Assembly: GCA_030295235.1 (NCBI GenBank)
Contig: AP026162.1
Coordinates: 2,108,001 to 2,172,000, forward strand
Source: Fistulifera solaris
Taxonomy: Eukaryota; Bacillariophyta; Bacillariophyceae; Naviculales; Stauroneidaceae
DNA length: 64,000 bases
Reading direction: 5' to 3'
The notes under the pieces are model-generated. The model was not told the origin of the DNA, did not search any database, and saw only the letters and a list, made by a program, of their open reading frames with translations. The translations under genes and the position numbers were made by a program. Shown here in pieces: positions 21,237-31,483 of this stretch (positions within the stretch are counted from its first letter, which is position 1; every line of letters starts with the position of its first letter).

Positions 21237-22397
21237 ATGGCACAGCAGGAAGAAACAACGAAAATGGAGACCAAATTAAGCTCGGCAAGTACTAGCCTCT
21301 CGGGTTCCAATGGCTACTCGGCTGATAGTGAAAGAACGCGGTTAGCTCAAGCATCTTCGTTACCCGTCTCCATCAGTCTTCACGAACATGATGCAAAGAA
21401 GTTTCTTGCTCTCTTTCCATCTGGAATTACAAATCTCAAGCGCGATCCTGACTTCGAGCTGAATCTCAGCCGACAGTATCTTGCCAAACGCGCCAAAACC
21501 GATCTCTTAAGTTCAGGGAAGGACATGCCAACAAGCAAACTCCACGATCTTCTTCCTGCAGGCGCTCACTTGACAACCGATGTCGTGAATCACATACAAA
21601 GCTCATCTATTCCAGACGCATCATGCATACATAACGTCACCCCTGATCCCTGTGTATATGACGATGCAAGTACATTGGCATCTCTGGTCGACATATGCAG
21701 GCATGTTTACGCTGGTAGGCCGTCAATGAACTCTATGACAGCCGATGGCTCTGGCGGAGAGACAAATAGGGAGGAGAGCAGAGAGGATTCCGCGAGCTCT
21801 GTCACCGATACCGAAAGCTCAACATCCGACGACGGCGCAAAAGAGGTTCCTAGACCTTCTCTCTTTTCGCAAGGAGGAGTTTCTGGAGCGTCTTCAGTTG
21901 CCCGGTAAGTTCTTTTGTCGAAGTGTTTTCACGCAGCTCGAAGTGATTTCTCACTCTTGTATGATCGTTGATAGTTTGATACTTTCCAGCGATTATCCGT
22001 TTACTATTGCTCATGCGAACGCAGTCTTCGAGAATCTAGTGAACTTCACATTAACGCGCGTGCTGGGACACGCTGTTGGTCATTTTTGGCCGGCGATCCT
22101 CTAGCCGCGGCACTTCAGGAATGTGTCACCCATCAATCCCATGCGACTGTGGAAAACCAGCGACTACGCATCAAACCGATCGGCAAGGGACCAAAATCAT
22201 ACATATGCACGATTCATATCTCCCCGCATGGCCTACCCGCCCCATTCTCAACGTATTTGAGCATTTTGATCGTGCCTGATGAAAAGCAGCCGCAAGACTC
22301 GTTTCCGGAGACAGCAGTAAGCGAAGAGCCTTTTGATCCTGAAGTAGACGATTTTGAGACGATGTCGATGGAAGAGCCTACAAAAATCATGGGTTGA
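21237..22397 (+). CDS. PAS-domain protein
   Basis: Two exons, 21237-21904 and 21990-22397 (85-bp GT-AG intron; the split codon gives Arg). About 358 residues. The first 220 are Ser-rich and largely disordered. A single PAS domain follows: DYPFTIAHANAVFENL, RVLG, then AGDPLAAALQECVTHQ, and a beta strand region (SYICTIHISPHG, STYLSILIVPDE). The T5 run at 22083-22087 must be T6 to join GHFLAGDPL, so the frame is broken there by one base. The flavin-binding Cys motif of LOV domains (NCRFLQ) is not present. A sensor or dimerisation role is inferred; no output domain is recognisable. The frame is open to a GTG at 21081, but the ATG at 21237 is preferred. Confidence 0.7.
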
Positions 22398-22713
22398 CAT
22401 CATCTTTTGCAAAGTTCTAGATTGCGACAACTATACGCTATGCCGAATGACATCATTAGCAAACTGTAAAATAATGAACATTTTGAGCATATCCTGATTG
22501 CCTCTTACTAGTTTTTATACCAAGGCTGTACGATCATCAAGTACGACTTATACGAACCCAGCCATTGAATCAATCAAACTGAGAAAGTGCATAAGGATGT
22601 AACGAGTAAACCATCTTCGATCAACACCAAAAAATCAGGTTTAATGCGATGAAATAAAAGTTGACTTCAGTGTACGTTTCAAAAACTTTGTTTATCAGCG
22701 CGTTCCCCGCGCC
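22398..22713. other. Convergent intergenic region PAS / Sel1 genes
   Basis: 316 bp of AT-rich sequence between two stops; nothing recognisable. Confidence 0.4.
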
Positions 22714-23558
22714 TTACTCATCGAGAAGACGGCCCACTCCGGGCAGCACGATTCGAGCAATATCTTCGAGACGACGAAGAGCTCTTCGAGAATCCTCATC
22801 ACCATCAATCGCAGCTCGATAATACCACAAGCACGCTTCAGCATCACTTTGGGGCACCCCACGAGCTTCTTCAAAGGCCTCCCCGATGGAATACTTGGCG
22901 GTCAAATGTCCTTTTCGGCGGCCTTCATGTACCATTCCAAAGCCTTTTCGTCCGACTGTTCCACAGCCAAACCCAGCTCATAGCATAAACCCAATTCCGC
23001 CATGGCCTCTACGTGACCACCTTCGGCGGCTTTTTCGAACCACGCCACCGCCGCAACGACGTCCACGTCAATGCCGTGCGAGCCGTTTTCGTACACAAGG
23101 GCCACCTCGTGTGCCGCATCCAAGTTGTTTCCGACTTCATACGCCGCTTCTAACCAGGCGAGTCCGGCGGTCGGATTGTTGGGTAAATAATACGTGGCAA
23201 TTTCTTTCATGGCCGCGGCCGAAAATTCGTTCAAAACGGCGTTATTGCGTCGCAGGGGCATCTGACATTCGTCTTCGTCGAGCCCCGAAAGTTGTCGTAG
23301 TAATTTCATGGCAGACGGAGGATTGCTGGACAAGCCATCGGTTCCATGAAGCAACGCTTGCGCCAACGACCACGCCGCCGAAAGATCGGAGGAGGCCGCG
23401 TCGTACAGGATGTGCGACCAGGAGGTTTGCACGGCCGCCAGTCGTGCTAGGTCGCCCCATTCCGCGAATTCCAACAAGCATCGGTGCAACACCTCCGCGG
23501 GAATGTCAATGTTGGCATTCTCGAAGTAAAAGAGAGGAAGAGATGGACGTCCGCTCAT
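22714..23558 (-). CDS. F-box-like protein with Sel1 repeats
   Basis: About 281 residues after restoring one base. The N-terminus (DIPAEVLHRCLLEFAEWGDL, then ARLAAVQTSWSHIL) reads like an F-box. From about residue 130, Sel1-type helical repeats follow: AGLAWLEAAYEVGNNLDAAH, AVAWFEKAAEGGHVEAMAEL, ALEWYMKAAEKGHLTAKYSI, ACLWYYRAAIDGDEDSRRAL. The frame breaks at the T4 run 22912-22915 (plus strand); a fifth base restores the exact Sel1 wording AAEKGHLTA. The start at 23558 is chosen because the longer frame to 23675 adds a stretch with no resemblance. An adaptor for a ubiquitin ligase is inferred from the architecture. Confidence 0.72.
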
Positions 23559-23890
23559 GGTTTGCGAAGGAAAAGTATATTCTGTTTGCAATGAAATAAT
23601 AGAGTGCATCGGATTTCGTAGAACAAAAACCTCCGACGACGAAAAAAAGACCGTCCAAGGTCCAACGTGGCGCATTGGGCGCGTTGCGCGTTTGAATTTT
23701 CGGATGAACTTGGGCTGACGGTGTACACTGCACTGCAGTGTTCATTCATTTGTACATTTCATCGTATTGTTCGATACGGTGTCGTGTTTACATTTTGTAC
23801 GATGGTGAACTTGAAGCAAACCACCGCGAAATGAATGGCTGCAAGAAGTTGAGTCTTGATCAATAAGTCAGTCATGAGTCATGAGTTATG
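23559..23890. other. Intergenic region upstream of the Sel1 gene
   Basis: About 330 bp. Holds the likely 5' UTR and promoter of the minus-strand Sel1 gene; short A-rich and GTTT-rich stretches only. Confidence 0.4.
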
Positions 23891-24345
23891 CTGCTTCCAG
23901 AAAATCTTTACACGGTGTAAAGGTAAAAAGGTTCATACCAGATTGGGGAATGCTGCATGGCTTCGAGAATGAGACGGTGGTTTCGATAAATACCTTTTGT
24001 GTGATTTCCAGATTATCTGGAAGCAGCGATCCCGTCATAAAGAAATTCTGTTTGAATGGTCCAGAAATTCTGGACCGGATGATGTTTTCTTCTCACAGAG
24101 GTTCTGTGCTGGTTCCAGAAAATCTATTTACGGTGTAATGGCTCATACCAGATTGGGTAATGCTGTATGGCTTCGACAAATGAGACGGCGGTTTCGACAA
24201 ATAGCTTTTGTGTGTTTTCCAGATTATCTGGAAACAGCGATCCCGTCATACAGAAATTCTGTTTGAATGGTCCAGAAATTCTGGACCGGGTGATGTTTTC
24301 TTCTGCAGGTCCTGTGCTCGGTCCAGAAAATCTGGATACGATGTA
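23891..24345 (+). repeat. Palindrome array, two 210-bp tandem copies (family C)
   Basis: Two tandem units (about 23891-24108 and 24109-24345) with a 210-bp period. Each unit holds CCAGATTATCTGG, (A)AGAAATTCTGT, GGTCCAGAAATTCTGGACC and CCAGAAAATCT(GG). The order GTCATA-CAGAAATTCTG, then TCCAGAAATTCTGGACC, then GTTTTC is shared with the array at 59.1 kb, which lies in the opposite orientation. No coding frame is conserved between copies. Confidence 0.8.
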
Positions 24346-24644
24346 CTGTAGTAAGTAAGTTCTGACGTCTAAATCCATGACTATAATGTAGTAATGGCTA
24401 AATAAATCTTACTATTTGCGTTACAGTGAGCTTGTTTTCGGTGGGCCTCTTCTTCTTTTCTCGAAAAAAATCGAAATGGCGGAGGTTCGTGTTCTGCGTG
24501 TTCTGTGCTGGATTGAGTTGATTGATTTGATTTTGAGAATGTGTCAATGCTTTTGGCTGTTGGGTCTTCTTCTAATCGAGAATGCCAATGGAAAGGAGTC
24601 GAAACTTCTTTATCAGCAAGAAACGTTCGCAATCATCTCATAAA

Positions 24645-25293
24645 ATGACGACCATGATGTTAAAAAAGCCTGCGACTCACTGGACTACTCGTCATTCTTC
24701 TTCTACCGGGAGAGTCTTTGATTCAGGGCTCTTATTTGTATCGAACAAATGACGCTCCCCGCACATCCGGCTCGCGTTTAAATGAAGTCGCCTCAAAAGC
24801 ACAGGAGGAAGATGTGGTGACTCAAGGAACGGAGACGCCGTCCAATCACATTGTTGTGACATCGGAAATGGAAATGGATATTCCGATTCAAGTCTGTTTC
24901 GACGCATTTTCCGACTTGCCACGACAGCCCAGCTGGTCTCCCTGGTTGCATTCCGTTTCGTACGATGAGAAAAATCCCCACGAAACCGTCTGGAAGATGC
25001 GCTATTTGGGATTACCGATATCGTGGCGGTCCATCAGTACCAACAACCAACGTCCGCATGTCATTGAGTGGAAATCCATCAAAGGTCTCAAAAACTTTGG
25101 TCGAGTGGATTTTACCCAGCTCACGGAGCGAACGACACACATGAAGCTTACCCTGACGTTTGAAGTCCCACGGATTGCGGCCCATGTGCTCACGCAATCG
25201 CCGAAAACCACGCGGATGGTCGAGGATCGGATGTTACGAACGACGTTACAAAATTTTCGAAATGTTGTCTTGGAAAACGATATGAAGGAATGA
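24645..25293 (+). CDS. START/polyketide-cyclase-like (SRPBCC) protein with signal peptide
   Basis: The conserved frame starts without any ATG, but dropping one base from the A6 run at 24662-24667 joins it to the ATG at 24645 and produces a textbook signal peptide (MMLKSLRLTGLLVILLLPGE). The 215-residue product then carries a START-like fold: VTSEMEMDIPIQVCFDAFSD, PSWSPWLHSVSYDE, RPHVIEWKSIKGLKNFGRVD and a long C-terminal helix (MVEDRMLRTTLQNFRNVVLE). This is the cyclase/dehydrase branch near COQ10-like lipid or quinone binding proteins. Ligand unknown. ER or plastid targeting follows only if the signal peptide is real. Converges on the helicase gene. Confidence 0.72.
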
Positions 25294-25484
25294 TTTCAAA
25301 GAGACGGTCGATCGTAGACTACCGAGATATTTGGTAGCATCAATGAGCGCGGTCTTGTTCGACAATAAATTTCAAGTCAATCGGACTATTATTGTGTGTG
25401 AGTAAATGTATGATTATAGAAAAGACTATCATTTTGTATAAGTCTCTTATGATATTATAACGGAAGTGGCGTGCTATCTCTGAC

Positions 25485-27524
25485 CTACTCCCAGTAGTGC
25501 GGGGCAACTTCACGCAGCCACGAGGCTTCAATAGCCGAAACAGCTCGGAGCTCGATGCCGCCTCGAGGGCCATCCATGGTTTCCCCCATAAACAATGTAT
25601 TCACTGCTGACAGGGGCATGAGAAGCGTAAATACTTGTCGAGGCAGGGACGACCAGAATGTTCTTCCGGAGAGTATAGTAGCGACCATCATTGGAAAGTT
25701 TCGCGACATTGAAAAAGAATCCAGCAGTGACACAGCGTCGGATCGCTTTGCTCCTCGAGTCATCGCCCGTAATCCCCATGGCTTCTACTTTTCCAAATTG
25801 CCGAAGAAAACCCGCGAGTTGGTTCCGGACTTCCAATGCGCGCTTCAAAGCGATATAATTGATGTACTTTTCCTTGCATTCGTCTTCATCCAAAGATCGA
25901 TCCTCAGCTTCGGCGAGTACGTTCGTGTAAGTGACGTGATCTCCGCTGGGATCAGCAAGGGATGCCACCGACGCCTCATAATCAAGTAACTGTTGCTGCC
26001 GTCTAGATCGAGGTTTATGAAATAAATCACGAACCTGCAATGCAGCTGCGACGCCTAGCACCTCCCAAGAACAGCCCGCAGATAGAGACTCCAATAACAT
26101 CTTTGAAACTGGTGGTTCTATGGGGAACTTTGACAGGTCTATCCCCAACTTTGTCAAGTTCGTTTGCTTATCAATTGCACCAAGGGCAAACAAAAGTTCC
26201 AGCCCATGAGAGAGAGCGTCGACACTAGGTACATCCATAAGATCAAACGCAAGAATGTTCTCCACCCCCAGCGCTTTCAAAGTCAAGATAAAACTTGCCA
26301 GATTGGTACGGAGAATCTCTGGGGGCGTCTGAACTTTCATATTCTTAACCATAAAGTCTTCTGTGAACAAACGAAAACACTTTCCTGCCGACAAACGACC
26401 TGCTCGCCCAGCTCGCTGCCGCGCACTGGCTTGGCTGATTGGACCGACAATCAAGCGCTCTAATCCGGTTCGAGGATCAAAATATGGAAGCTTGACAAGG
26501 CCCGAATCAATCACGAAGCTAATCCCTGGAACGGTGACACTCGTTTCGGCGATATTTGTTGCAAAAACTATGCGTCTGGTCTTCTCATCGTTGCTGTCCG
26601 CCTGAAATATCCTTGTTTGCATATGCAGCGGCAGTGTACCGTAAAGTGGTAATAATACAACTGGAATAGAATTCTCCCTCAATCGCTCTTCCGCCAAACG
26701 TATCGCTCTGTCAATGTCTTCTCCAGAAGGCAAAAAGCAAAGAATATCACCTGGTCCTTCACTTCGGTGAATCGAAAGCGCTGTCTCTACCATCGACGAA
26801 ATATAATCTTGTGCTGGCTTTTCCATGTACAGAATGTCGACGGGATAGTGTCGACCGTCAACAGAGATGATTGTTCCTGTACCCAGAGGATCACCGCCGT
26901 CTTTGTTTCCGACGAAAAGTTCAGAAACACTTGCGCATCAATCGTCGCACTGCACACAATCAGCCTTAGATTTTTTCGAACCCGGCGAATCTTTTCAGCA
27001 GTCCCAGTACAGCATCGCTATTCAGACTTCGCTCATGAGCTTCATCCACCATTACAACCGAGTATTTCGACAGAAGAGGGTCCGAGAGGGTAGCCTCGCG
27101 AAGAAGCAGACCATCGGTAACGTACTTGATTTGTGTATAAGGCGACGATTTATCGTCAAAACGAACCGAATAACCAACCCGTCCCCCCTATTTGAGTGCC
27201 CGATTCCTGTGCAACTCGTTGCGCCAGAGATACAGCGGCGATCCTCCGGGGCTGTGTGACGACCACTTGGAAATTATTTGCTGCCCAACCTCCGGACTCA
27301 ACTAAATACTGAGGAATTTGAGTACTCTTCCCGCTTCCTGTCTCACCTACGATAACCAAAACAGAATAATGCTCTAACGCATAGAGAATTTGACGCTTGT
27401 GTTTGTAGATGGGGAGAATCATGCGCTGTTGAACCAACGGCATGCGAGACGGCGCGGCAAAGACACTCGGCCAAAAATCATCCTCGTTTCTTGTTTCCGG
27501 CTTCCAAAAGCCAGCCATCTCCAC
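25485..27524 (-). CDS. DHX35: DEAH-box RNA helicase, DHX35 type
   Basis: About 679 residues (human DHX35 is about 700) once four single-base breaks are allowed for. Motifs in order: [17 protein letters not shown], Ia [28 protein letters not shown], Ib [86 protein letters not shown]. The HA2 and OB-fold regions follow, ending in [11 protein letters not shown] as in DHX35. Breaks: C6 27183-27188 (one extra), T4 26992-26995 (one short), A4 26915-26918 (one short), C5 25583-25587 (one extra); each change restores a motif. It is a spliceosome-associated helicase in the family. No intron is needed. Confidence 0.9.
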
Positions 27525-28066
27525 AGCAATCTGATATTATGTACAGCAATGACTACGGCAGCATTGCGAGTTCATGGTATTTCTCAGAACACATCATAAA
27601 AGTGTTGACTCTCAATGCTGTTGATAACTGCATAAAAATCTTACTCGTGACTCCTCGCTAGTGACTCATCATTGAGTCACGGTCATTAATTCCTTTCAAA
27701 TGCAGTCATGCTTGGCTATACAAAAAAAGTATCTACTCCGATTTTTCACGAGCTGATTCAGTCCCGTAGGCTAACCTGTATGAGCCATGAAGTACAATTC
27801 AAAAATGGTCACGGTCCGTTGAGCGTTGGCGACTAAAATTGCGGGCATCGACGTCACAGACATCAAGAAGGTGACATGTACTGATTCCGCCTACTGTCCA
27901 CATGTACACTGAGTGAGACGTGAGACGTCATGTCAAGCCAACTCGCTCGTGAAAGTTGGAACTTGGAAATTTGTGCGCGTCTGTTCACAAAATTCGATCG
28001 TTCGATTGGCTTTATCCGATTTTTGTTGACAAGCAATAGAAAAGCATTATAAAACTACCAATCACC
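27525..28066. other. Divergent intergenic region helicase / small mitochondrial gene
   Basis: About 540 bp. Contains direct partial repeats of GTGACTCATCATTGAGTCAC type near 27650-27690 (a TGACTCA-like dyad, AP-1/bZIP-like in shape) but no gene. Confidence 0.45.
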
Positions 28067-28491
28067 ATGATGTTGTTAGCAGCTACGACTCGTGCTACCC
28101 GTACGACCATCATTCGTCAATCTCGCGCCCTTTCGTCGCAGGGATCGGACGCCGTGGAAAAACTTCGTTCTGTTTTAGAAGAATACCGTCTGCAAAAGTA
28201 AGTCATCTCGGTCGATTGGCTTGTGTTTTACCTGGTATCAATGCCTCTGACCGTTTGCTTTGTTTTTTACTTTAGTTACGCGCAAGAGCTTCCGGGGCGC
28301 TTTAAAAGGATATTGTGAGAGCCGCCACCGTAGAGAATACCGATCGTATTGCGGTTGGTGGAATGGAACGTGTTTTGTCAAACATCGGCGCGACAAACAA
28401 AATCTCCTCCACCGAGATCAACACGATCTTTCAAGAATTGGGAAACGGAACAGGAGAGATTTCGATCAATCGCTTTTCTTCTCTCATTTAG
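28067..28491 (+). CDS. Small mitochondrial protein with EF-hand-like end
   Basis: Two exons, 28067-28197 and 28276-28491 (78-bp GT-AG intron, phase 2). Exon 2 reads through only if the A4 run at 28304-28307 is A5, giving NYAQELPGRFKKDIVRAATV. About 115 residues. The N-terminus (ATTRATRTTIIRQSRALSSQ) is a standard mitochondrial presequence with basic and Ser/Thr residues and no acids. The body has a conserved-looking YAQELPxRF block and ends with ISSTEINTIFQELGNGTGEI, which resembles a degenerate EF-hand helix-loop. Function unknown. The small size and break explain why no long open frame marks it. Confidence 0.6.
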
Positions 28492-28707
28492 AGACCAAGA
28501 AACAATTTACTCGCTCTCCTCAAGCTTATTGCGTCTACAGGATATGAGGACCTAAAAGATGAAGAGAATAGATAGATTATAGAGACATAAACCACTACAA
28601 CTAGACCATAATTTTGGTGATCAAGCTGTTTTCAAGATTACGCTATCTCAATTTAGGTGTTATCGATGTGACTAGGATAACGTGACGGATATAACAGATT
28701 GTGAATT

Positions 28708-31221
28708 TCATTGTGAGCCAACTCTCCTCAAAAGTTCATCGCGGATCAGAACCCTAATGTCTTCTCCGCCTTTGAGTCGTTGAAGCAGCTCAGTCGGGTC
28801 AATCCGCAATTCCTCCGCTATTTGAAACAACCTCTTTTTACCCGTACCTCCGACGATGGCTCCAACACAACGACTTGCTTCACATTCTTCGGCCGATGTG
28901 AGCGTTCCATGAGAACTCATATGAGAAGAAACACAGCTTAAGCTGCTTAAATCCGAGTACATGCCTCTTAAAGCGGTATCTTTCGTTTGCATATGTGCTG
29001 ACATCTCAATGCTTTTTAGTGATGCTTGAGACCCCTCGGCAAATGATCCCGGGTCAGATATTGAGCTGTAGCTGTCTCCTAAAGTGAGGCTTGTAAGCGA
29101 TTCGTTCTTGATTTGCCCTCCATGCATGATGCAGTTAAGCCCTTTGGCAAGTTTGCGCGGCGCTTTTATCTCTGGTAGTATATTCGGCACATCTCCAGAG
29201 GCGTACGAAAAGCTCGCAAAACTCAGTAGTTTGTGTCTAGGTATCATCAAGTCAGAATCCAGTACACTCTGCTTCTGTCGAAGTGTATCATGCGATGCAA
29301 CGTAAGGCTTGACATGTGAAGGACGCGTTTGTTTGGTACTATCCACAACTGGATGCTGTAATGGTGCGCTAGTCGTGTCATAGTGACAGCTCAGGAGCGC
29401 TAGAATACTGCCGCCTGTCAGATATGGCTCTTCGTCGAGCTGCTCTAAACTCTGCAGAGATGTTTTATGAAGTCGTTGTTGTTGATTTCTTTTCAATCTA
29501 TTGTTGGAAACGTCAGATAGTGCAGCGTTCGCTTTAGGATTGTCGTGCTCCGACGAAAGTGTCAGAGGCAAACTAGCTGTACCTCGCGTACATGAAGGGG
29601 CTTTCAAGAAAAAGTCATTTGTTTTCTTTAGGCCTCTGACGCTTGGCTTCACTAAAGAGCGATCAGCTTTTTTCGTTCTTCGCTTCGAGTGCTGCTTTAA
29701 AGCGACATCCTGCCGAGGCGTGTATGGTAAATCGATTCTTGTGCTGGCACTGCATTCGTCGAAAGTAAGGTGTGTAGGCGACGCAGTTGTGTCGCGGAAA
29801 CAGAGTGGAAGCGTGAGCAGACCATTTTTGGCATACAATTTAAGCGAAGGCGGCTTTTGCGTTCGGTTTAAGGCTGGTTGACTCGCATTCGAAATGTTCA
29901 ACTCTCTTTCTTTGCTGCAATGGTTTGACTCTTCCATATTAATTTGGCGACCGCTTTCACTATGCACAGTTGGCGGTAGCTGCTCCGTTATCTGGATTTG
30001 AATCCTTGTCGAGATTGAAGCTACACTGCAATCACTCTCTCCTCTGCTGTAACGGATTTTGTCTTCGCTGAGTGGTGACTGGAACGAAGTTCTTCTGTCG
30101 GTGGCCTCCTGCTTTGCTTGGGAAACCAACAATGGCAACGACTCAGTGCTGAGAACCAATTCAAGCTCCTCTCTCGTCGAATGATTACCACTTTGCTCCG
30201 ACGAGACCTCTAACGTGGTGTCTGGTCGATTTGAAGAGTAGCTGTACTGATTCTCCTCAGTAGTTTTCGACTGTGGCGTTGCATTCCCAAAGCTATTGTC
30301 AATTTGTTGTGTTTCAACATCAACGAAGTCTCCACTATTGAGGTTGATGCCGGATGGCTTGTCTACAAGTGATTGATTGTCTCTGATTGATGTCGAACGC
30401 ACTTGGCACTTTTCATTCCGGTTCATCTTCCACTGAATACTTTTACTCTTACTTTGTACATTCACCTGGGAGAGTTTTTCCGCACCACCAGTCTTTTTCG
30501 CCACCGCACAACGAATCCGACGAAATATTCTCTTCCAGTCCATGCGTATGTTTCTACTTCTCTGGCAGCGATTCTCTTGAATGGTGAAATCCTCTGCTGT
30601 CAAGAAGGGTTCCGGATTGCTCGTTTGATGATTCTCATCGGCAATGAGTTTTGGATATTTAATGCAAAATGAACTTTCTGGATCCCGATATTCTCTCTCT
30701 TTGTTTCCCTTCAATGACAAACGTAGCCGCAAAATCTTTCTTTCTTGTTTTCGTGCTGATCTCACGCAGATGGAAGATTGTTGCTTATAAAGATCCATCG
30801 CTGGTTTCTGACCTTGAAAATTTCCATTCTTTGAACTTCTGGAAAATGCACTTTGCTCAGAACTGACAGTTTGTGTCGGTCCAAAGTGAGCCTGTAGAAC
30901 TAGATCACTTGAAGTTGTCTTTTTTGTTTCCAAAGTGTCTGACACCGCAGCCTTTGTCGCAGAAGTGGACCCTGCCCCCAATGATTGGCATGTCTCCGGT
31001 TTTGGTCTTATCTGGACAGCTGAGCAGTGTTCACATTTTAACTCCGGATAATTTTTACGGGTCAAGAAGCGGAGCACCATTTCTTCTCTGTTATTCTTTA
31101 TTGGAAATTCATTTGTCGAAGTCTCAAAGTCGAAGGGGGAGAAATTCGAATGCAAACTTTTTGAAATGAAAACTGTAGAAGCGATTCGCCACTTAGACAG
31201 TGGGCGAACAACGGAAAACAT
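28708..31221 (-). CDS. Large Ser/Thr-rich orphan protein
   Basis: Intact 837-residue frame, no intron. The sequence is polar and low in hydrophobic runs, Ser, Thr, Lys and Gln rich, with many basic patches, so mostly disordered. A lone CEHC near residue 60 is not enough for a zinc site. The only compact part is the last 45 residues (KKRLFQIAEELRIDPTELLQ, then RLKGGEDIRVLIRDELLRRV), which looks like a small helical domain. No family recognised. The gene is divergent from the kinase at 31484. Confidence 0.6.
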   Translation of the reverse strand: MFSVVRPLSKWRIASTVFISKSLHSNFSPFDFETSTNEFPIKNNREEMVLRFLTRKNYPELKCEHCSAVQIRPKPETCQSLGAGSTSATKAAVSDTLETKKTTSSDLVLQAHFGPTQTVSSEQSAFSRSSKNGNFQGQKPAMDLYKQQSSICVRSARKQERKILRLRLSLKGNKEREYRDPESSFCIKYPKLIADENHQTSNPEPFLTAEDFTIQENRCQRSRNIRMDWKRIFRRIRCAVAKKTGGAEKLSQVNVQSKSKSIQWKMNRNEKCQVRSTSIRDNQSLVDKPSGINLNSGDFVDVETQQIDNSFGNATPQSKTTEENQYSYSSNRPDTTLEVSSEQSGNHSTREELELVLSTESLPLLVSQAKQEATDRRTSFQSPLSEDKIRYSRGESDCSVASISTRIQIQITEQLPPTVHSESGRQINMEESNHCSKERELNISNASQPALNRTQKPPSLKLYAKNGLLTLPLCFRDTTASPTHLTFDECSASTRIDLPYTPRQDVALKQHSKRRTKKADRSLVKPSVRGLKKTNDFFLKAPSCTRGTASLPLTLSSEHDNPKANAALSDVSNNRLKRNQQQRLHKTSLQSLEQLDEEPYLTGGSILALLSCHYDTTSAPLQHPVVDSTKQTRPSHVKPYVASHDTLRQKQSVLDSDLMIPRHKLLSFASFSYASGDVPNILPEIKAPRKLAKGLNCIMHGGQIKNESLTSLTLGDSYSSISDPGSFAEGSQASLKSIEMSAHMQTKDTALRGMYSDLSSLSCVSSHMSSHGTLTSAEECEASRCVGAIVGGTGKKRLFQIAEELRIDPTELLQRLKGGEDIRVLIRDELLRRVGSQ

Positions 31222-31483
31222 ATTCCCCTATGTACTTATAAATCCGGTATACATGTTGTTAAGTACGAAATGAATAGGTTTACATTTTTCTCCACTATAA
31301 ATATGAATCTTACCGGTATCCGTTGTATGTACCTTTTCGCCTCGCATCCTCGCATCGCGTCGCGTCATGGACGCAGTATTTCACTTCATCTCTCATGATA
31401 CGTTTACTTTCATTAATTGTTGCATAGGAAAGAGGGGGTCCTTTCTATTGCCTTATATCTTAACAAATTAGCAGCGAACAAGT

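Noticed and set aside
23891-24345. CRISPR array
   Set aside because: Spacing is irregular, units are palindromic with 210-bp periods, spacers are repeated rather than unique, and the genome is eukaryotic.
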